Shown here one piece after another: positions 45,117 to 54,132 of a DNA stretch of 64,000 bases. Origin of the DNA: Aquicella siphonis (GTDB taxonomy: Bacteria; Pseudomonadota; Gammaproteobacteria; DSM-16500); the NCBI RefSeq assembly GCF_902459485.1, contig NZ_LR699119.1, positions 682,001 to 746,000 of the forward strand, in the 5' to 3' direction. Numbering within the stretch: the stretch's first letter is position 1; every line of letters starts with the position of its first letter. Below the pieces are notes generated by a model that worked only from the letters and a program-made list of their open reading frames with translations, had not been told where the DNA came from and did no database searches. The position numbers and the translations under genes were made by a program.

Positions 45117-46223
45117 ATGTTTCGACGGAAGCCCGGTTTAGTAATCAATGACCGTATAATCAAACTATTAAAAGACGTGCGCGCTCAAAGTATACACAGA
45201 GAGGATGCGCTTAATACTTTCATAGATGAATCTTTGAAAAGAATAGACAGAGTATGCCGAATTTCTAATGAACATAATGCTGATGAATTGAAATACAAGT
45301 TTCTCACGCAATTGGAAGGCGTTGTGCATGACAGGAAAAAGTTTTTCAGCCGCGTATTCAAAACAAAAAGCAAGGATTCAAAAGCCATTGATTATGATGC
45401 CTTCAGAAATTATATGACTTCAGTAATTCCCTTGCTCTCTCCCGACGGGCCAATCTCACAAGCTGAAGACACCACATATTGTAAAAAATGCATTAATGAA
45501 CGTATAGAAAAATTGATAGAAAAACAAAATGCTTATGTTGGAGACGCATTAACAGTATTCATAAATGATAAATTCCCAAGTCTTGAAAATGAATGCACAC
45601 TGATGCAGCTGGATGACGATGCCAGTATTGATGTTCAGACTGTCTTTATTGAAAGACTGGAAAGATTCAATTTCAGCGGGGCGTATACGAGATACGGCTA
45701 TCAGCATAGAAGTCAAAAATTCGAAAGAGATGAAATGAATCCTTTTGACATAAAGTATCAAAGCTTTGATCAAATGGTGAGTAAAGCAATTTCATTTCAG
45801 AGGCCGGATGATTTTATTTCACAAGTCCTGAATATACCCGATCAAAAAGAGCGGTTCATACGGGCCGTAAATGAAATAGAAAATGAAATTAAAAAATATT
45901 CGGGAAGCAATAAGATTAATATTGTCAGTCAGTTCGAAAGTAAAATGAAAATCATGAAAAATTCATTTTCCGATACCATGAAGAGGGAAGGTTTTTTCAA
46001 GGCGGCTGCTGAAGCTAAAAAGGAAATAGGTGAGATTTTATCTAAAATTCAAAATAAGGAGAACAAGTATTATAGAACCGGTCTTTTTGGCGGTTGTCTG
46101 TCTTTCTTTTCTGGATATTGCCAGTCCAACAGCTCGCTTCAGCCTAAAATCAACAAAGCCATGGAAGCCTTTGAAGGAATTCAAATTGGCGCAGAGAAGG
46201 CAAATTCCGCGAAATTAAGATAG
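45117..46223 (+). CDS. Unknown 368-aa soluble protein, effector candidate
   Basis: I do not recognise this protein. It has a basic N-terminus, helical charged segments throughout, and Cys in a CKKCINERIEKLIEK stretch at about 120-134. The C-terminal 60 residues include GLFGGCLSFFSGYCQSN, a hydrophobic patch with two Cys, then a helical end. The C-terminal hydrophobic/Cys patch could be a membrane-association site; this is inference. ATG 45117 is 8 bases after GAGG; ATG 45111 is too close. A strong terminator follows. Confidence 0.6.
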   Translation: MFRRKPGLVINDRIIKLLKDVRAQSIHREDALNTFIDESLKRIDRVCRISNEHNADELKYKFLTQLEGVVHDRKKFFSRVFKTKSKDSKAIDYDAFRNYMTSVIPLLSPDGPISQAEDTTYCKKCINERIEKLIEKQNAYVGDALTVFINDKFPSLENECTLMQLDDDASIDVQTVFIERLERFNFSGAYTRYGYQHRSQKFERDEMNPFDIKYQSFDQMVSKAISFQRPDDFISQVLNIPDQKERFIRAVNEIENEIKKYSGSNKINIVSQFESKMKIMKNSFSDTMKREGFFKAAAEAKKEIGEILSKIQNKENKYYRTGLFGGCLSFFSGYCQSNSSLQPKINKAMEAFEGIQIGAEKANSAKLR

Positions 46224-46254
46224 CTTTCATTGCGGCATTCTTCTTTCATTAATG

Positions 46255-46282
46255 AATGCGGCCAGCCAGGCCGCATTTTTAT
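46255..46282 (+). terminator. Rho-independent terminator
   Basis: A perfect 9-base GC-rich stem (46255-46263 with 46269-46277), 5-base loop and T-rich tail, 32 bases after the stop of the 368-aa gene. Confidence 0.9.
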
Positions 46283-46406
46283 TTATTACCATTTAATTAG
46301 TGGTATATGGTTAATTTCATTAAAAATTTAATGGGAAAGCGAAGCACGGCGCGCCTGCTATACTTTTATTATCAATATAAATTATTCAGTATTGGCGAGG
46401 TGTAAA

Positions 46407-47516
46407 ATGAAAGGTCGCGAAAACAAGAATAATGAAATGCTTGAATCGTTCATGAAATACCAGTTTGCTGATTATGTGAACCAGATAAACGCCTTGTTTG
46501 TGCCTCCGCTTAATAACATGTCGGATGTATTACAGCTAGCCATGGGCTTGTCAAACATCTCTACCCACGCCTCAATGGAGGGTGACGCTGAAAGAACCAT
46601 AGTAATGGCGACAGCATTGCAAAGATTGGCTACCGAATCCAAGCCAAGCGCCGCAGATTCCGATGAAATGAAATATAAAAAGGCGCTGATGGGTGAAGCG
46701 TTGAAAATATATATGGATATGGTAAAAATGGACTTTGACGACGCAGCCCTGAAATCCGCTCTGGCGAAGGTACAAACGAATAACCCGCTTATAGTGGCAG
46801 AGAGAAAAAATCTTGAGCACGTGGTTATTCCAACAGTTGAAACTCAACCTGCCGAAACCAGTACTGTAGCTTCAGTTCAGGCAAAGGAAAAAGTGGATCA
46901 AAATTATAATTATGTTGTGCAAGCCGAAACCGGAAATATCATTGACTTGTTCAAAACTCCTCCCAAAGATATGCGTGAAGTAATAGACCTCGTCATGCAG
47001 TTATCAAATATATCTAACCGTGCGTCAATAGAGGGAGAAAAGGAAAAGACAACAATAATTGCGACAGTATTGCAAAGATTGGCTACCGAATCAAAGCCAA
47101 GCGCCATGGATAAAGATGAAATGAAATACACAAAGGCATTAATGGGAGAAGCGTTGAAAATATATATGGACATGATAAAACTCGATTTTGACGATGCAAC
47201 TCTTAAATCCGCCCTGGCGAAAGTACAGACGGACAATCCGCTTATAGTGCAAGAAAGAAATAATCTCCAGCAGCCGAAATCTTCCACAAGTTTGTTGGCA
47301 TCGCAATTTTCCCGGGCGAGTACGGACACGGATACAATCTTGAAGAGTGCCACAGTGTCTGATCCGACCGAGGGTGTTTCAAAAGCACAGTCTGTTCGAG
47401 CCGAACCCGGCTCGTTAGCCCAGACAGGGAAAAATGAGAAGAAAACTGAAGAGAAAGAAGAGAAAGGTGAGAAGAAAGGCGTGGAACAAGTCCAATCCCG
47501 TACACTAAAAACCTGA
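46407..47516 (+). CDS. Unknown protein with a tandem internal repeat and Glu/Lys-rich tail
   Basis: A 369-aa soluble protein. Two about 110-residue repeats are nearly identical in places: LQRLATESKPSA, DEMKYKKALMGEALKIYMDM against DEMKYTKALMGEALKIYMDM, then F-D-D-A-x-L-K-S-A-L-A-K-V-Q-T. They cover about residues 29-138 and 181-290 and look fully helical. The last 80 residues are Ser/Thr/Pro and then Lys/Glu-rich (TEEKEEKGEKKGVEQ), like the E-block signal of Dot/Icm substrates. ATG 46407 follows GCGAGG; the longer frame begins with TTG. It may be a scaffold or host-interaction protein; function unknown. Confidence 0.6.
   Translation: MKGRENKNNEMLESFMKYQFADYVNQINALFVPPLNNMSDVLQLAMGLSNISTHASMEGDAERTIVMATALQRLATESKPSAADSDEMKYKKALMGEALKIYMDMVKMDFDDAALKSALAKVQTNNPLIVAERKNLEHVVIPTVETQPAETSTVASVQAKEKVDQNYNYVVQAETGNIIDLFKTPPKDMREVIDLVMQLSNISNRASIEGEKEKTTIIATVLQRLATESKPSAMDKDEMKYTKALMGEALKIYMDMIKLDFDDATLKSALAKVQTDNPLIVQERNNLQQPKSSTSLLASQFSRASTDTDTILKSATVSDPTEGVSKAQSVRAEPGSLAQTGKNEKKTEEKEEKGEKKGVEQVQSRTLKT
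46492..47280 (+). repeat. Tandem coding repeat of about 330 bases
   Basis: The first copy covers about 46492-46821 and the second about 46948-47277 (approximate). Many stretches are identical at DNA level, such as GCAAAGATTGGCTACCGAAT, present in both. This points to a relatively recent internal duplication. Confidence 0.75.
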
Positions 47517-47532
47517 ATCAATATGCTAAATA

Positions 47533-48576
47533 ATGGAGTATCAACATACTATGCATTCATTATCAACGGAAGGGTTGGCTGCCCTGTCTTCATTAAATTC
47601 AAATGAAGAAAAAATATTGAATATTATTTTGGATATTCTTCATGCCGGGAATGATAAAGCTGCCGACAAAGAAAAAATCATCAAAATCCTTGCTACTTAT
47701 CCCCTCAGGCTCTTGTATGCGTTATCTGAAAGAAGTCCTGAAATAAATGAATTGCTGGAATCGAATGATTATCTCAATTCGTGCTGGTCTTCCATGTTGA
47801 AAAAATTGGGATACCCCTCTATCCCTATTGTATCGTTTGATCAGACAAGGAAAATTTCACTGTTTTCACAATTAAAAGGCGCTTTTCTGTTAAGTGAATT
47901 GAACAAACATCCTGATTTGAAAAATCCAAACTCATTCGCAATACTGAATAAAGCCTGCGAGATTGGAATGTTTCACGCGCTTGTTCGGCGGCTAAATTAT
48001 ATTTCTGAATTAATTGTAAAACGGAGCGGGAACAAGAATAATCATGACGAAATTGATACCTATATTCAATTTATTTTGAGAGATGTTAATAAATTAAGTA
48101 ATCTGTACTGGGCAATTGGCTGTATTGATGCGGCTCTTATTTTATTTAATATTGTTAACTATTATTTCGAGGCATCAAATTACAAGCTTTCTATAGAGCG
48201 ATTCTTCATGCTTGCCAAAACGAACCACTTCTCATGGATGACCCAATATGACGATAAAAATGCTCCTTATCCTATTCTTATACTGGAAGCTGCTGTGGAG
48301 AATTTATACATTGCCAGGCTGCTTTCTGATTTTCCGCAATCAAATGCCATTTCTGATCAAATTTCACATGGAAAAGGATTGATAGCGGATTTTGAAGAGC
48401 ATTTTGCAAATCCAGGGGAATTGCAAAGCCTGGTCGTGAAAAAACTGAATATGCTTAATATTCCCTTGGTTGAATCGTTTTGCCGAAATGCGTTTCAACA
48501 CTCAATCAAGACAGTTAATGCGCGCTATCCTGAATTCGAACTGCCGCAGGACTTATCCCAGTTGAACTTAAGATAA
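47533..48576 (+). CDS. Unknown 347-aa helical protein
   Basis: A soluble, apparently all-helical protein without signal peptide or membrane segment. It has repeated Leu/Ile/Ala patterns (EKILNIILDILHAGNDKAAD, then CIDAALILFNIVNYYFEASN) that could form a helical solenoid (TPR-like). No motif is firmly recognised. It starts 16 bases after the end of the repeat protein gene, so it is probably in the same operon. Start codons at 47533 and 47551 are both possible; GGAG lies 12 bases before the latter. Confidence 0.6.
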   Translation: MEYQHTMHSLSTEGLAALSSLNSNEEKILNIILDILHAGNDKAADKEKIIKILATYPLRLLYALSERSPEINELLESNDYLNSCWSSMLKKLGYPSIPIVSFDQTRKISLFSQLKGAFLLSELNKHPDLKNPNSFAILNKACEIGMFHALVRRLNYISELIVKRSGNKNNHDEIDTYIQFILRDVNKLSNLYWAIGCIDAALILFNIVNYYFEASNYKLSIERFFMLAKTNHFSWMTQYDDKNAPYPILILEAAVENLYIARLLSDFPQSNAISDQISHGKGLIADFEEHFANPGELQSLVVKKLNMLNIPLVESFCRNAFQHSIKTVNARYPEFELPQDLSQLNLR

Positions 48577-48676
48577 TGCCGGCAGTATCCTCATAGACTG
48601 AGACCTGTTATCCGCTCGCTTGATCCGGCACTGATAAGACGCCCCCCTTAAATATAAAGGTGGTTTAAGTCAGTTT

Positions 48677-49531
48677 TTATTTGGATTGCGGCTTGAACAC
48701 ATCCAGCATTGGCACAGGACCACTTCCGGTGACAACCGAGGGCAGCACGCCATCCCATTTTGCGACCGCGGCACGCTGGACTTCAATTTTTCTCAACTCT
48801 AATAATTGTTCAGTAATTTGGGATTTTTGTAATTCCAGTCCTTTTGCTTCGGCTTGTGCTTTTACTATGGCTTGCTGTGCTTCATATTCAACCCGTTTTA
48901 GAGCGTTTGCCGCTTCCAGTGCCTGTTGCGTGGCTTTGACTTTTGCCTCAATAGAATCCTGAAAAACCTGGGTAAATTTGAATTCAGTGATGGACAGTTC
49001 TACCACATTGATTCCTAGGTCTGCCAGTCGTTTGGTTAATAAGGATTGCAATTCAGTCTTGACTATTGGGCGTTGGGTAATCAACTGTTCCGCATCATAA
49101 TTTGCCGCTACGGATTTAACTGCTTCCTGTACAAACGGCTGTATAATACGTTGTTCATAATCCTGTCTTAAATTTCGATAAATAGTGGCAACGTCGTTCT
49201 GATCAAGCTGATAATTTAAGGTGACTTCTGTTGTCACAACCTGCAGGTCTTTACTGGAAGCGGTTGTCTGAGTGGTATATTTCTGGATTTGAGTGGACAT
49301 GGGTACTACTTCTTCAATGAAGGGTACTTTGAAATACAGACCTTCATTCACTATTCGCCCGGTGACGGCGCCAAATCGCAGCATGACTCCGCGGTAACCA
49401 GCCCCGACCACTCCGACACTGGAAAAGACCACCAGGATGACGGCAATGCCGAATAATGCGATCAGAACATATTTGCTCGAGCCCGGCGGCGCTTTGAAAT
49501 TATTAAAGGGTTGATCAGGGTAATTTGTCAT
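48677..49531 (-). CDS. Prohibitin-family (SPFH) membrane protein
   Basis: A 284-aa protein with one N-terminal membrane helix (VLIALFGIAVILVVFSSVGV) followed by the SPFH/band 7 domain: GAGYRGVMLRFGAVTGRIVN, GLYFKVPFIEEVV, then a long coiled coil (AKVKATQQALEAANALKRVE). It forms ring-shaped assemblies at the membrane and supports protein quality control or membrane organisation. The pattern is prohibitin-like rather than HflK/HflC. It stands alone, convergent with the 347-aa gene. Confidence 0.87.
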   Translation of the reverse strand: MTNYPDQPFNNFKAPPGSSKYVLIALFGIAVILVVFSSVGVVGAGYRGVMLRFGAVTGRIVNEGLYFKVPFIEEVVPMSTQIQKYTTQTTASSKDLQVVTTEVTLNYQLDQNDVATIYRNLRQDYEQRIIQPFVQEAVKSVAANYDAEQLITQRPIVKTELQSLLTKRLADLGINVVELSITEFKFTQVFQDSIEAKVKATQQALEAANALKRVEYEAQQAIVKAQAEAKGLELQKSQITEQLLELRKIEVQRAAVAKWDGVLPSVVTGSGPVPMLDVFKPQSK

Positions 49532-49848
49532 GCTTGCATCCTAGGTTGTGAAGACTGGTTTGATCATGTTATCCATCGGCAGGATAATTATAAGTTAATC
49601 GTACCGTATTGATTAATAGGATGCAAAATAGGACGTTGTATTCCACCAGATTGATATAGGCAGATGCGAATTAATCCTGTTGAAATTTTGCTTGATGGTG
49701 TCACGAGATAATTATTTTATCTTTGCTCAAATATTATATTTGTTTTATTAAATTGTATTAATAACGCGCTTTATGGAATTGTCTGCCAATATTGCCAAAT
49801 CGGTGTTCAACACATTCGACCATAATATATACATCCAGTTCTCCTGTT
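49532..49848. other. 317-base region between minus-strand genes
   Basis: No intact gene. Read on the minus strand, about 49755-49870 stays open in a frame other than that of the following gene end and encodes a plausible tail (YEIETGELDVYIMVECVEHR). This could mean the gene at 49849 once continued and lost its end to a frameshift. Otherwise it is AT-rich. Confidence 0.4.
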
Positions 49849-50634
49849 TCAATTTCGTAGTGTCTGATGCGTCCTTTCCAGAGAGATGTATTGAGAGTCG
49901 GGATGAGTATTGGATTGTGTCGTCAACAGGGGCTTGATTTCATCAGAGATGGCAGACGTGCGGCAGTTGGTTTGAAAGAGTCGGCCCAGCTGTCTGATAA
50001 CTCCCCAAAACCAGCCGTCAACATCGGATGTATCGCGAAATGACTGGAGCATGGATATGTGGTCTTGGTGGAAATATGAGGCTTTTCTGATGCGGGCAGC
50101 GGGTGACTGACGGGGTGTTTTTGTTTCCGTATTGACCGGATTGCTTATGGCTTTCTGCACTTTTTCTTTCAGCGCGATTGTTGCCGGTTTCTCGCGAATG
50201 ATGGCGTTGCGTATTTCGGGGTCCTGAGGACAGAGATGAATTCCGATATTATTTTTATATTCACCTATGGTTTTGCTTACAGGCGCATGCTTTGTGCTGG
50301 CTAAAATCTTTCCGGTTCCTATGTAGTCATCCGGCTCGTCGCCAAGCAGTATCGCCTGTAAATTCAGGAAAAAGTCTCTTTTTTTATAAGCGGCTAAAAT
50401 GGAAGGACTATTTAGCAGGTAGGGCTGCAGAAATTCTATCTCATATAATTCAGTAAAAACTTCAAGGTCTTTTTTGTAGTTATTGGTTTTTCGTGCATAC
50501 TGGCACATTTCATCGGTTATGGTTTTTTCCAGATCATTGACAGCTTTCTGGCATATTTGTAAGGCGGCAATGATTTTTTCTTCATCAGACAAGTTCCTGG
50601 ATGCTCCCTGGAACGTAAAAAATCCAAATAACAT
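49849..50634 (-). CDS. Unknown 261-aa protein, effector candidate
   Basis: A soluble protein of mostly helical appearance (EKIIAALQICQKAVNDLEKT, then DLEVFTELYEIEFLQPYLLN) with a basic/Pro linker (TETKTPRQSPAARIRKA) and a Trp-rich segment DVDGWFWGVIRQLGRLF. No family is recognised. The ATG at 50634 has CGGAG 8 bases upstream; the longer frame upstream lacks a site. The last residues may be altered by a frameshift (see the neighbouring region). Confidence 0.55.
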   Translation of the reverse strand: MLFGFFTFQGASRNLSDEEKIIAALQICQKAVNDLEKTITDEMCQYARKTNNYKKDLEVFTELYEIEFLQPYLLNSPSILAAYKKRDFFLNLQAILLGDEPDDYIGTGKILASTKHAPVSKTIGEYKNNIGIHLCPQDPEIRNAIIREKPATIALKEKVQKAISNPVNTETKTPRQSPAARIRKASYFHQDHISMLQSFRDTSDVDGWFWGVIRQLGRLFQTNCRTSAISDEIKPLLTTQSNTHPDSQYISLERTHQTLRN

Positions 50635-51035
50635 AAAAATGACTCCGGTTTCATTTCTAATGAGCGCGCATGGTTTTGCGATAAGAAGTGTGTGAATTCT
50701 TCGAGGCGTATTTAAGCATATAAACAATCAAGCTGTAAATAACGCTGGCCCGGCAGTCGGGATCAAGTTTTAGTTATCTTGTTTTTAGCAATCGGCTCCT
50801 TACCTCCTTAACATCGCAAATTCACTATTCCGTATTTATGTGATTATGAATTTATAGGGTATGATGAAAATGGCATTGACAGGATGACAAGACCGGAAAT
50901 CCGGTATTTCAATACCTGGGTGGTCAGCCGGTTTTGGCCAAGATGAGATTATTACTCATTGTAAGGCGGCATATATCAGGTTCTTGCTAAGGAGTTGGAG
51001 TGCAGAGATCTTGTTGCTGAAACAGGCAGGATGGA
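50635..51035. other. 401-base divergent intergenic region
   Basis: Lies between the leftward 261-aa gene and the rightward MATE gene. Promoters for both should be here. I see no gene, tRNA or clear repeat. Confidence 0.4.
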
Positions 51036-52394
51036 ATGAGAAATACGTTTTTTTTAAAACAAGATATTGTGCCTTTGCTAAAGCTGGCCATACCGCTTGC
51101 CTTGACCGGGTTTGTGCAATCGGCTGTCTGGTTCTTTGAGACAATATTTTTGGCGCATTTGGGACCGGATACGCTGGCTGCGGGTTCACTGGTGAGCTGG
51201 CTGTTTGGTACTTTGGCAGTCATTTTGTTTGGAGCGTTGAGTGCTATCAACATTCTGGTGGCGCATAAACACGGTGAAAACGACCAGGAAGGCATTGCGC
51301 TGGTTGCGCGTGACGGATTGCTGATGGCTGTCTTGCTGGTGATCCCTGCCATCCTGTTATTCTGGAACATGTCACCGGTCTTTCGCCTGTTCGGCCAGCC
51401 GGAATCAATCGTCGTTTTGGCTAAAACTTATTTACATGCCTTATCATGGGGAATGCTCGCCAATTTCATGGCCATGGCTTGTCTGGAAGTCATCATGGGA
51501 ATAGGCCACGCGCGGTTAATTCTGGCATTTAACATTGTCTGGGTGTCACTCAACATCAGCTGGAGTTACATTTTAATCTTTGGAAAGCTGGGTTTTCCGG
51601 CATTTGGCATTGCCGGCGCAGGATGGGGGATGACTGTCAGCTCCTGGCTTGCGGCATTATTGCTGATCGTGTTTATACTGGCCAACAAGCAGTACAAGGT
51701 CTTTTTTCGTCATGTATTAAAATTGATCAAACCTTCCTGTTTGATGGAATTATTGCAAATCGGCTTGCCCATGGGGTTTATGTTTTGCGTGGAAGTGGCA
51801 TTTTTCTTCGCGCTCACGTTATGCATGGGATTGATCAGCAGCCGTATGCAAGCCGCCAATCAGGTGGCACTGCAATATCTGGGCTTGTTTATGTCAGCCA
51901 TGTTTGCGATTGCACAAGCCGTGACTGTCAGAATGGGCCATTTGCTGGGAGCGAAAGATATCCATTCGGCAGAAAAGGTAAACTATATAGGCATTGGTAT
52001 CGCCGCCGCGTTTATGAGCCTGGTCGCCATAGCGTATTGGGCGTTTCCCGCGCTGTTAATCTCAATCGATTTTGATATACAGAATCCCGATAATCAGATA
52101 ATTATCAGCGAAATAAAAAGCCTGCTGGCGGTGAGTGCCATATTCCAGATCATTGAGGGAGTACGCATCACATTATTCGGTTCCCTGCGCGGTTTGAAAG
52201 ACACGCAATTTACCTTGCTGACTTCTATCATCAGCTTCTGGTGCATAGCATTGCCTGTCGGCTATCTGTTGGCGATCTACCTGAAAGCAGGCGGCCCGGG
52301 TTTCTGGTGGGGTATGGTCATGGGGGCGGGATTGAGTGTGTTATTGTTGCAGCGGCGGTTTAAAGGGAAGATGAAGCAGTATTATCCCGGCTAA
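51036..52394 (+). CDS. MATE-family efflux transporter
   Basis: A 452-aa membrane protein with 12 predicted helices. The two halves show the MATE pattern, with LKLAIPLALTGFVQSAVWFF at about 12-31 and GLPMGFMFCVEVAFFFALTL at about 244-263, and a conserved Asp/Glu-rich first helix. It exports drugs or metabolites across the inner membrane using a Na+ or H+ gradient. CAGGATGGA precedes the ATG. It is monocistronic by spacing. Confidence 0.88.
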   Translation: MRNTFFLKQDIVPLLKLAIPLALTGFVQSAVWFFETIFLAHLGPDTLAAGSLVSWLFGTLAVILFGALSAINILVAHKHGENDQEGIALVARDGLLMAVLLVIPAILLFWNMSPVFRLFGQPESIVVLAKTYLHALSWGMLANFMAMACLEVIMGIGHARLILAFNIVWVSLNISWSYILIFGKLGFPAFGIAGAGWGMTVSSWLAALLLIVFILANKQYKVFFRHVLKLIKPSCLMELLQIGLPMGFMFCVEVAFFFALTLCMGLISSRMQAANQVALQYLGLFMSAMFAIAQAVTVRMGHLLGAKDIHSAEKVNYIGIGIAAAFMSLVAIAYWAFPALLISIDFDIQNPDNQIIISEIKSLLAVSAIFQIIEGVRITLFGSLRGLKDTQFTLLTSIISFWCIALPVGYLLAIYLKAGGPGFWWGMVMGAGLSVLLLQRRFKGKMKQYYPG

Positions 52395-52513
52395 CAGGGC
52401 GAGGGTAAGTATCGGGGTTGCCAAATCAATTCGCGAAGTGCTAATAAATTTATTAGAAAATCAAACAGATATCAGTGTCCGGCCCTTCGCATCCGGAGGC
52501 TGTGGAACGTGCT

Positions 52514-52540
52514 TTGGAATAGGATTGAATCGTGTATAAT
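52514..52540 (+). promoter_or_regulatory. Sigma-70-like promoter of the MFS gene
   Basis: A perfect TATAAT at 52535-52540 with a TTGGAA at 52514-52519 (15-base spacer, one or two shorter than ideal), about 70 bases before the MFS start. Confidence 0.45.
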
Positions 52541-52609
52541 GAGGCAAATCAAATATCTATCAAACAAAAATTAAATATTAGCGCAGTATAAACGAGAGTG
52601 GTAAGACCG

Positions 52610-53899
52610 ATGAACGCTATTAATGCTAATGCCGTCGCAAAAGAAAACCGTACGATCTCTTTTGTCTATGCAGGCTGGTTAGCTATCGCTTTATTTTATT
52701 TTTACCAATACATACTGCGCGTTGCTCCGGGTGTTTTGGTGACCGATTTGCGTCAGACCTTTCATTTAACCGCAGAGCAGTTTGCGACACTCGGTGCATT
52801 TTATCTTTACGCCTATTCCTTGTGCCAAATCCCTCTTGGAATTATTGTCGATTATATTGGTGTACGTAAAACAGTAATCGCTTCCATTATGCTGTGTTTA
52901 AGCGGCACGTTTCTATTATCTTTTGCGCCGACGTTGGAAGTCTTGCAGATCAGCAGAATATTAGTCGGCATAGGTTCTGCGTGCGCATTTATGTGTTCGT
53001 TAAAAATCGTTGTGGATTATTTGCCCGTTGGGAAGCGTGGTTTTCTTATGGGAACCACCTTGACGCTGGGTACCCTGGGCGCAATTGTGGCTGGAAAACC
53101 GCTTGCCTCATTGGCAGATCACGTTGGCTGGCGGCCAACTGTTTCATATACCGCTCTGTTTGGCTTGGTCATTTTATTGATAACCTTTCTATTTCTGCCG
53201 CGGCCACGTAAGGAATTGTTAATTCCGGTGTCACAAGATATCGTGCGTACTGTCTCCCGCTCTTTGATCGATGTTTTCAAGACACGGGCCATCATGATGT
53301 ATTCCATACTGGCAATTGGTGTGTATACGCCGCTTTCTGTATTGGCTGATTTGTGGGGTGTGTCATTCATCATGCAAAAATACACGCTGGATCGCACGCA
53401 AGCCGCCGAGATCAGCATGATGATGTATTTCGGGCTTGGACTGGGATGTCTCATTCTTCCCTGGCTTAGTGAGAAATATCACTTCCTGAATCGCAGCATC
53501 CAGGTTTGCGTTTTTGGTGTCTTGGGCGTATTTGCATTCTTGCTTTACGGCCCCGTCCTGTCTCCTCTCGCGCTTAAAATCACACTCATTCTATTGGGTA
53601 TATTTTGTGGTGTCGAAATGCTGTGCTTTACTGGTGCAAGCCGATATACACATGCGCGCAATGTAGGGACCACACTAGGGGTGGTGAATACATTAAACAT
53701 GTTGGGAGGCGGCGTATTACAACAGCTTATTGGCTGGGTGCTGGATCGGTTATGGTCTGGCCGGGCGAGTGACGGCGGTGTGCGTTTTTATAATACGAGT
53801 GAATATACAACCGCATTATCAGTCCTCCTGATTGTTATTATAATATGCTGTCTGATGTCCTTGCGCCTGCCAAAAGATTCTTCTAATCCTGCTGTCTGA
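52610..53899 (+). CDS. MFS transporter
   Basis: A 429-aa integral membrane protein with 12 predicted helices. It opens with WLAIALFYFYQYILRVAPGV, then LRQTFHLTAEQFATLGAFYL. The helix 2-3 loop is GIIVDYIGVRKTVIASIM, the MFS D-x-x-G-x-R/K-x motif. It is a secondary transporter for an organic solute; the group resembles anion or sugar-phosphate-like MFS, but the substrate is unknown. ATG 52610 is chosen; an in-frame GTG at 52598 is less likely. Confidence 0.82.
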   Translation: MNAINANAVAKENRTISFVYAGWLAIALFYFYQYILRVAPGVLVTDLRQTFHLTAEQFATLGAFYLYAYSLCQIPLGIIVDYIGVRKTVIASIMLCLSGTFLLSFAPTLEVLQISRILVGIGSACAFMCSLKIVVDYLPVGKRGFLMGTTLTLGTLGAIVAGKPLASLADHVGWRPTVSYTALFGLVILLITFLFLPRPRKELLIPVSQDIVRTVSRSLIDVFKTRAIMMYSILAIGVYTPLSVLADLWGVSFIMQKYTLDRTQAAEISMMMYFGLGLGCLILPWLSEKYHFLNRSIQVCVFGVLGVFAFLLYGPVLSPLALKITLILLGIFCGVEMLCFTGASRYTHARNVGTTLGVVNTLNMLGGGVLQQLIGWVLDRLWSGRASDGGVRFYNTSEYTTALSVLLIVIIICCLMSLRLPKDSSNPAV

Positions 53900-54132
53900 T
53901 CGCGCTCGCCATTGGGCGTGTGGCAGGTAAAAATGACAATGAGCTGCTGGTTTGTTTGCTGTTTTTTCAATATACACTTTCTAAAAAGCAAGGAGGCAGA
54001 TTTTTCACCATATTGATAGCTAATCATCAGAAAAGAGCTAATTTCAAGCTTTTGAAATATTGCCTGATTATCAATTTAATCTTCCTGTATCCAAATCATA
54101 TTATCATGAATATATATATGGGGAGTAATGCC

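Noticed and set aside
46910-47521. A 203-codon open frame on the minus strand opposite the repeat protein
   Set aside because: It is antisense to a well-supported gene with a ribosome binding site, and follows the repeat of the other strand; its Ser/Phe-rich product looks like a complement artefact.
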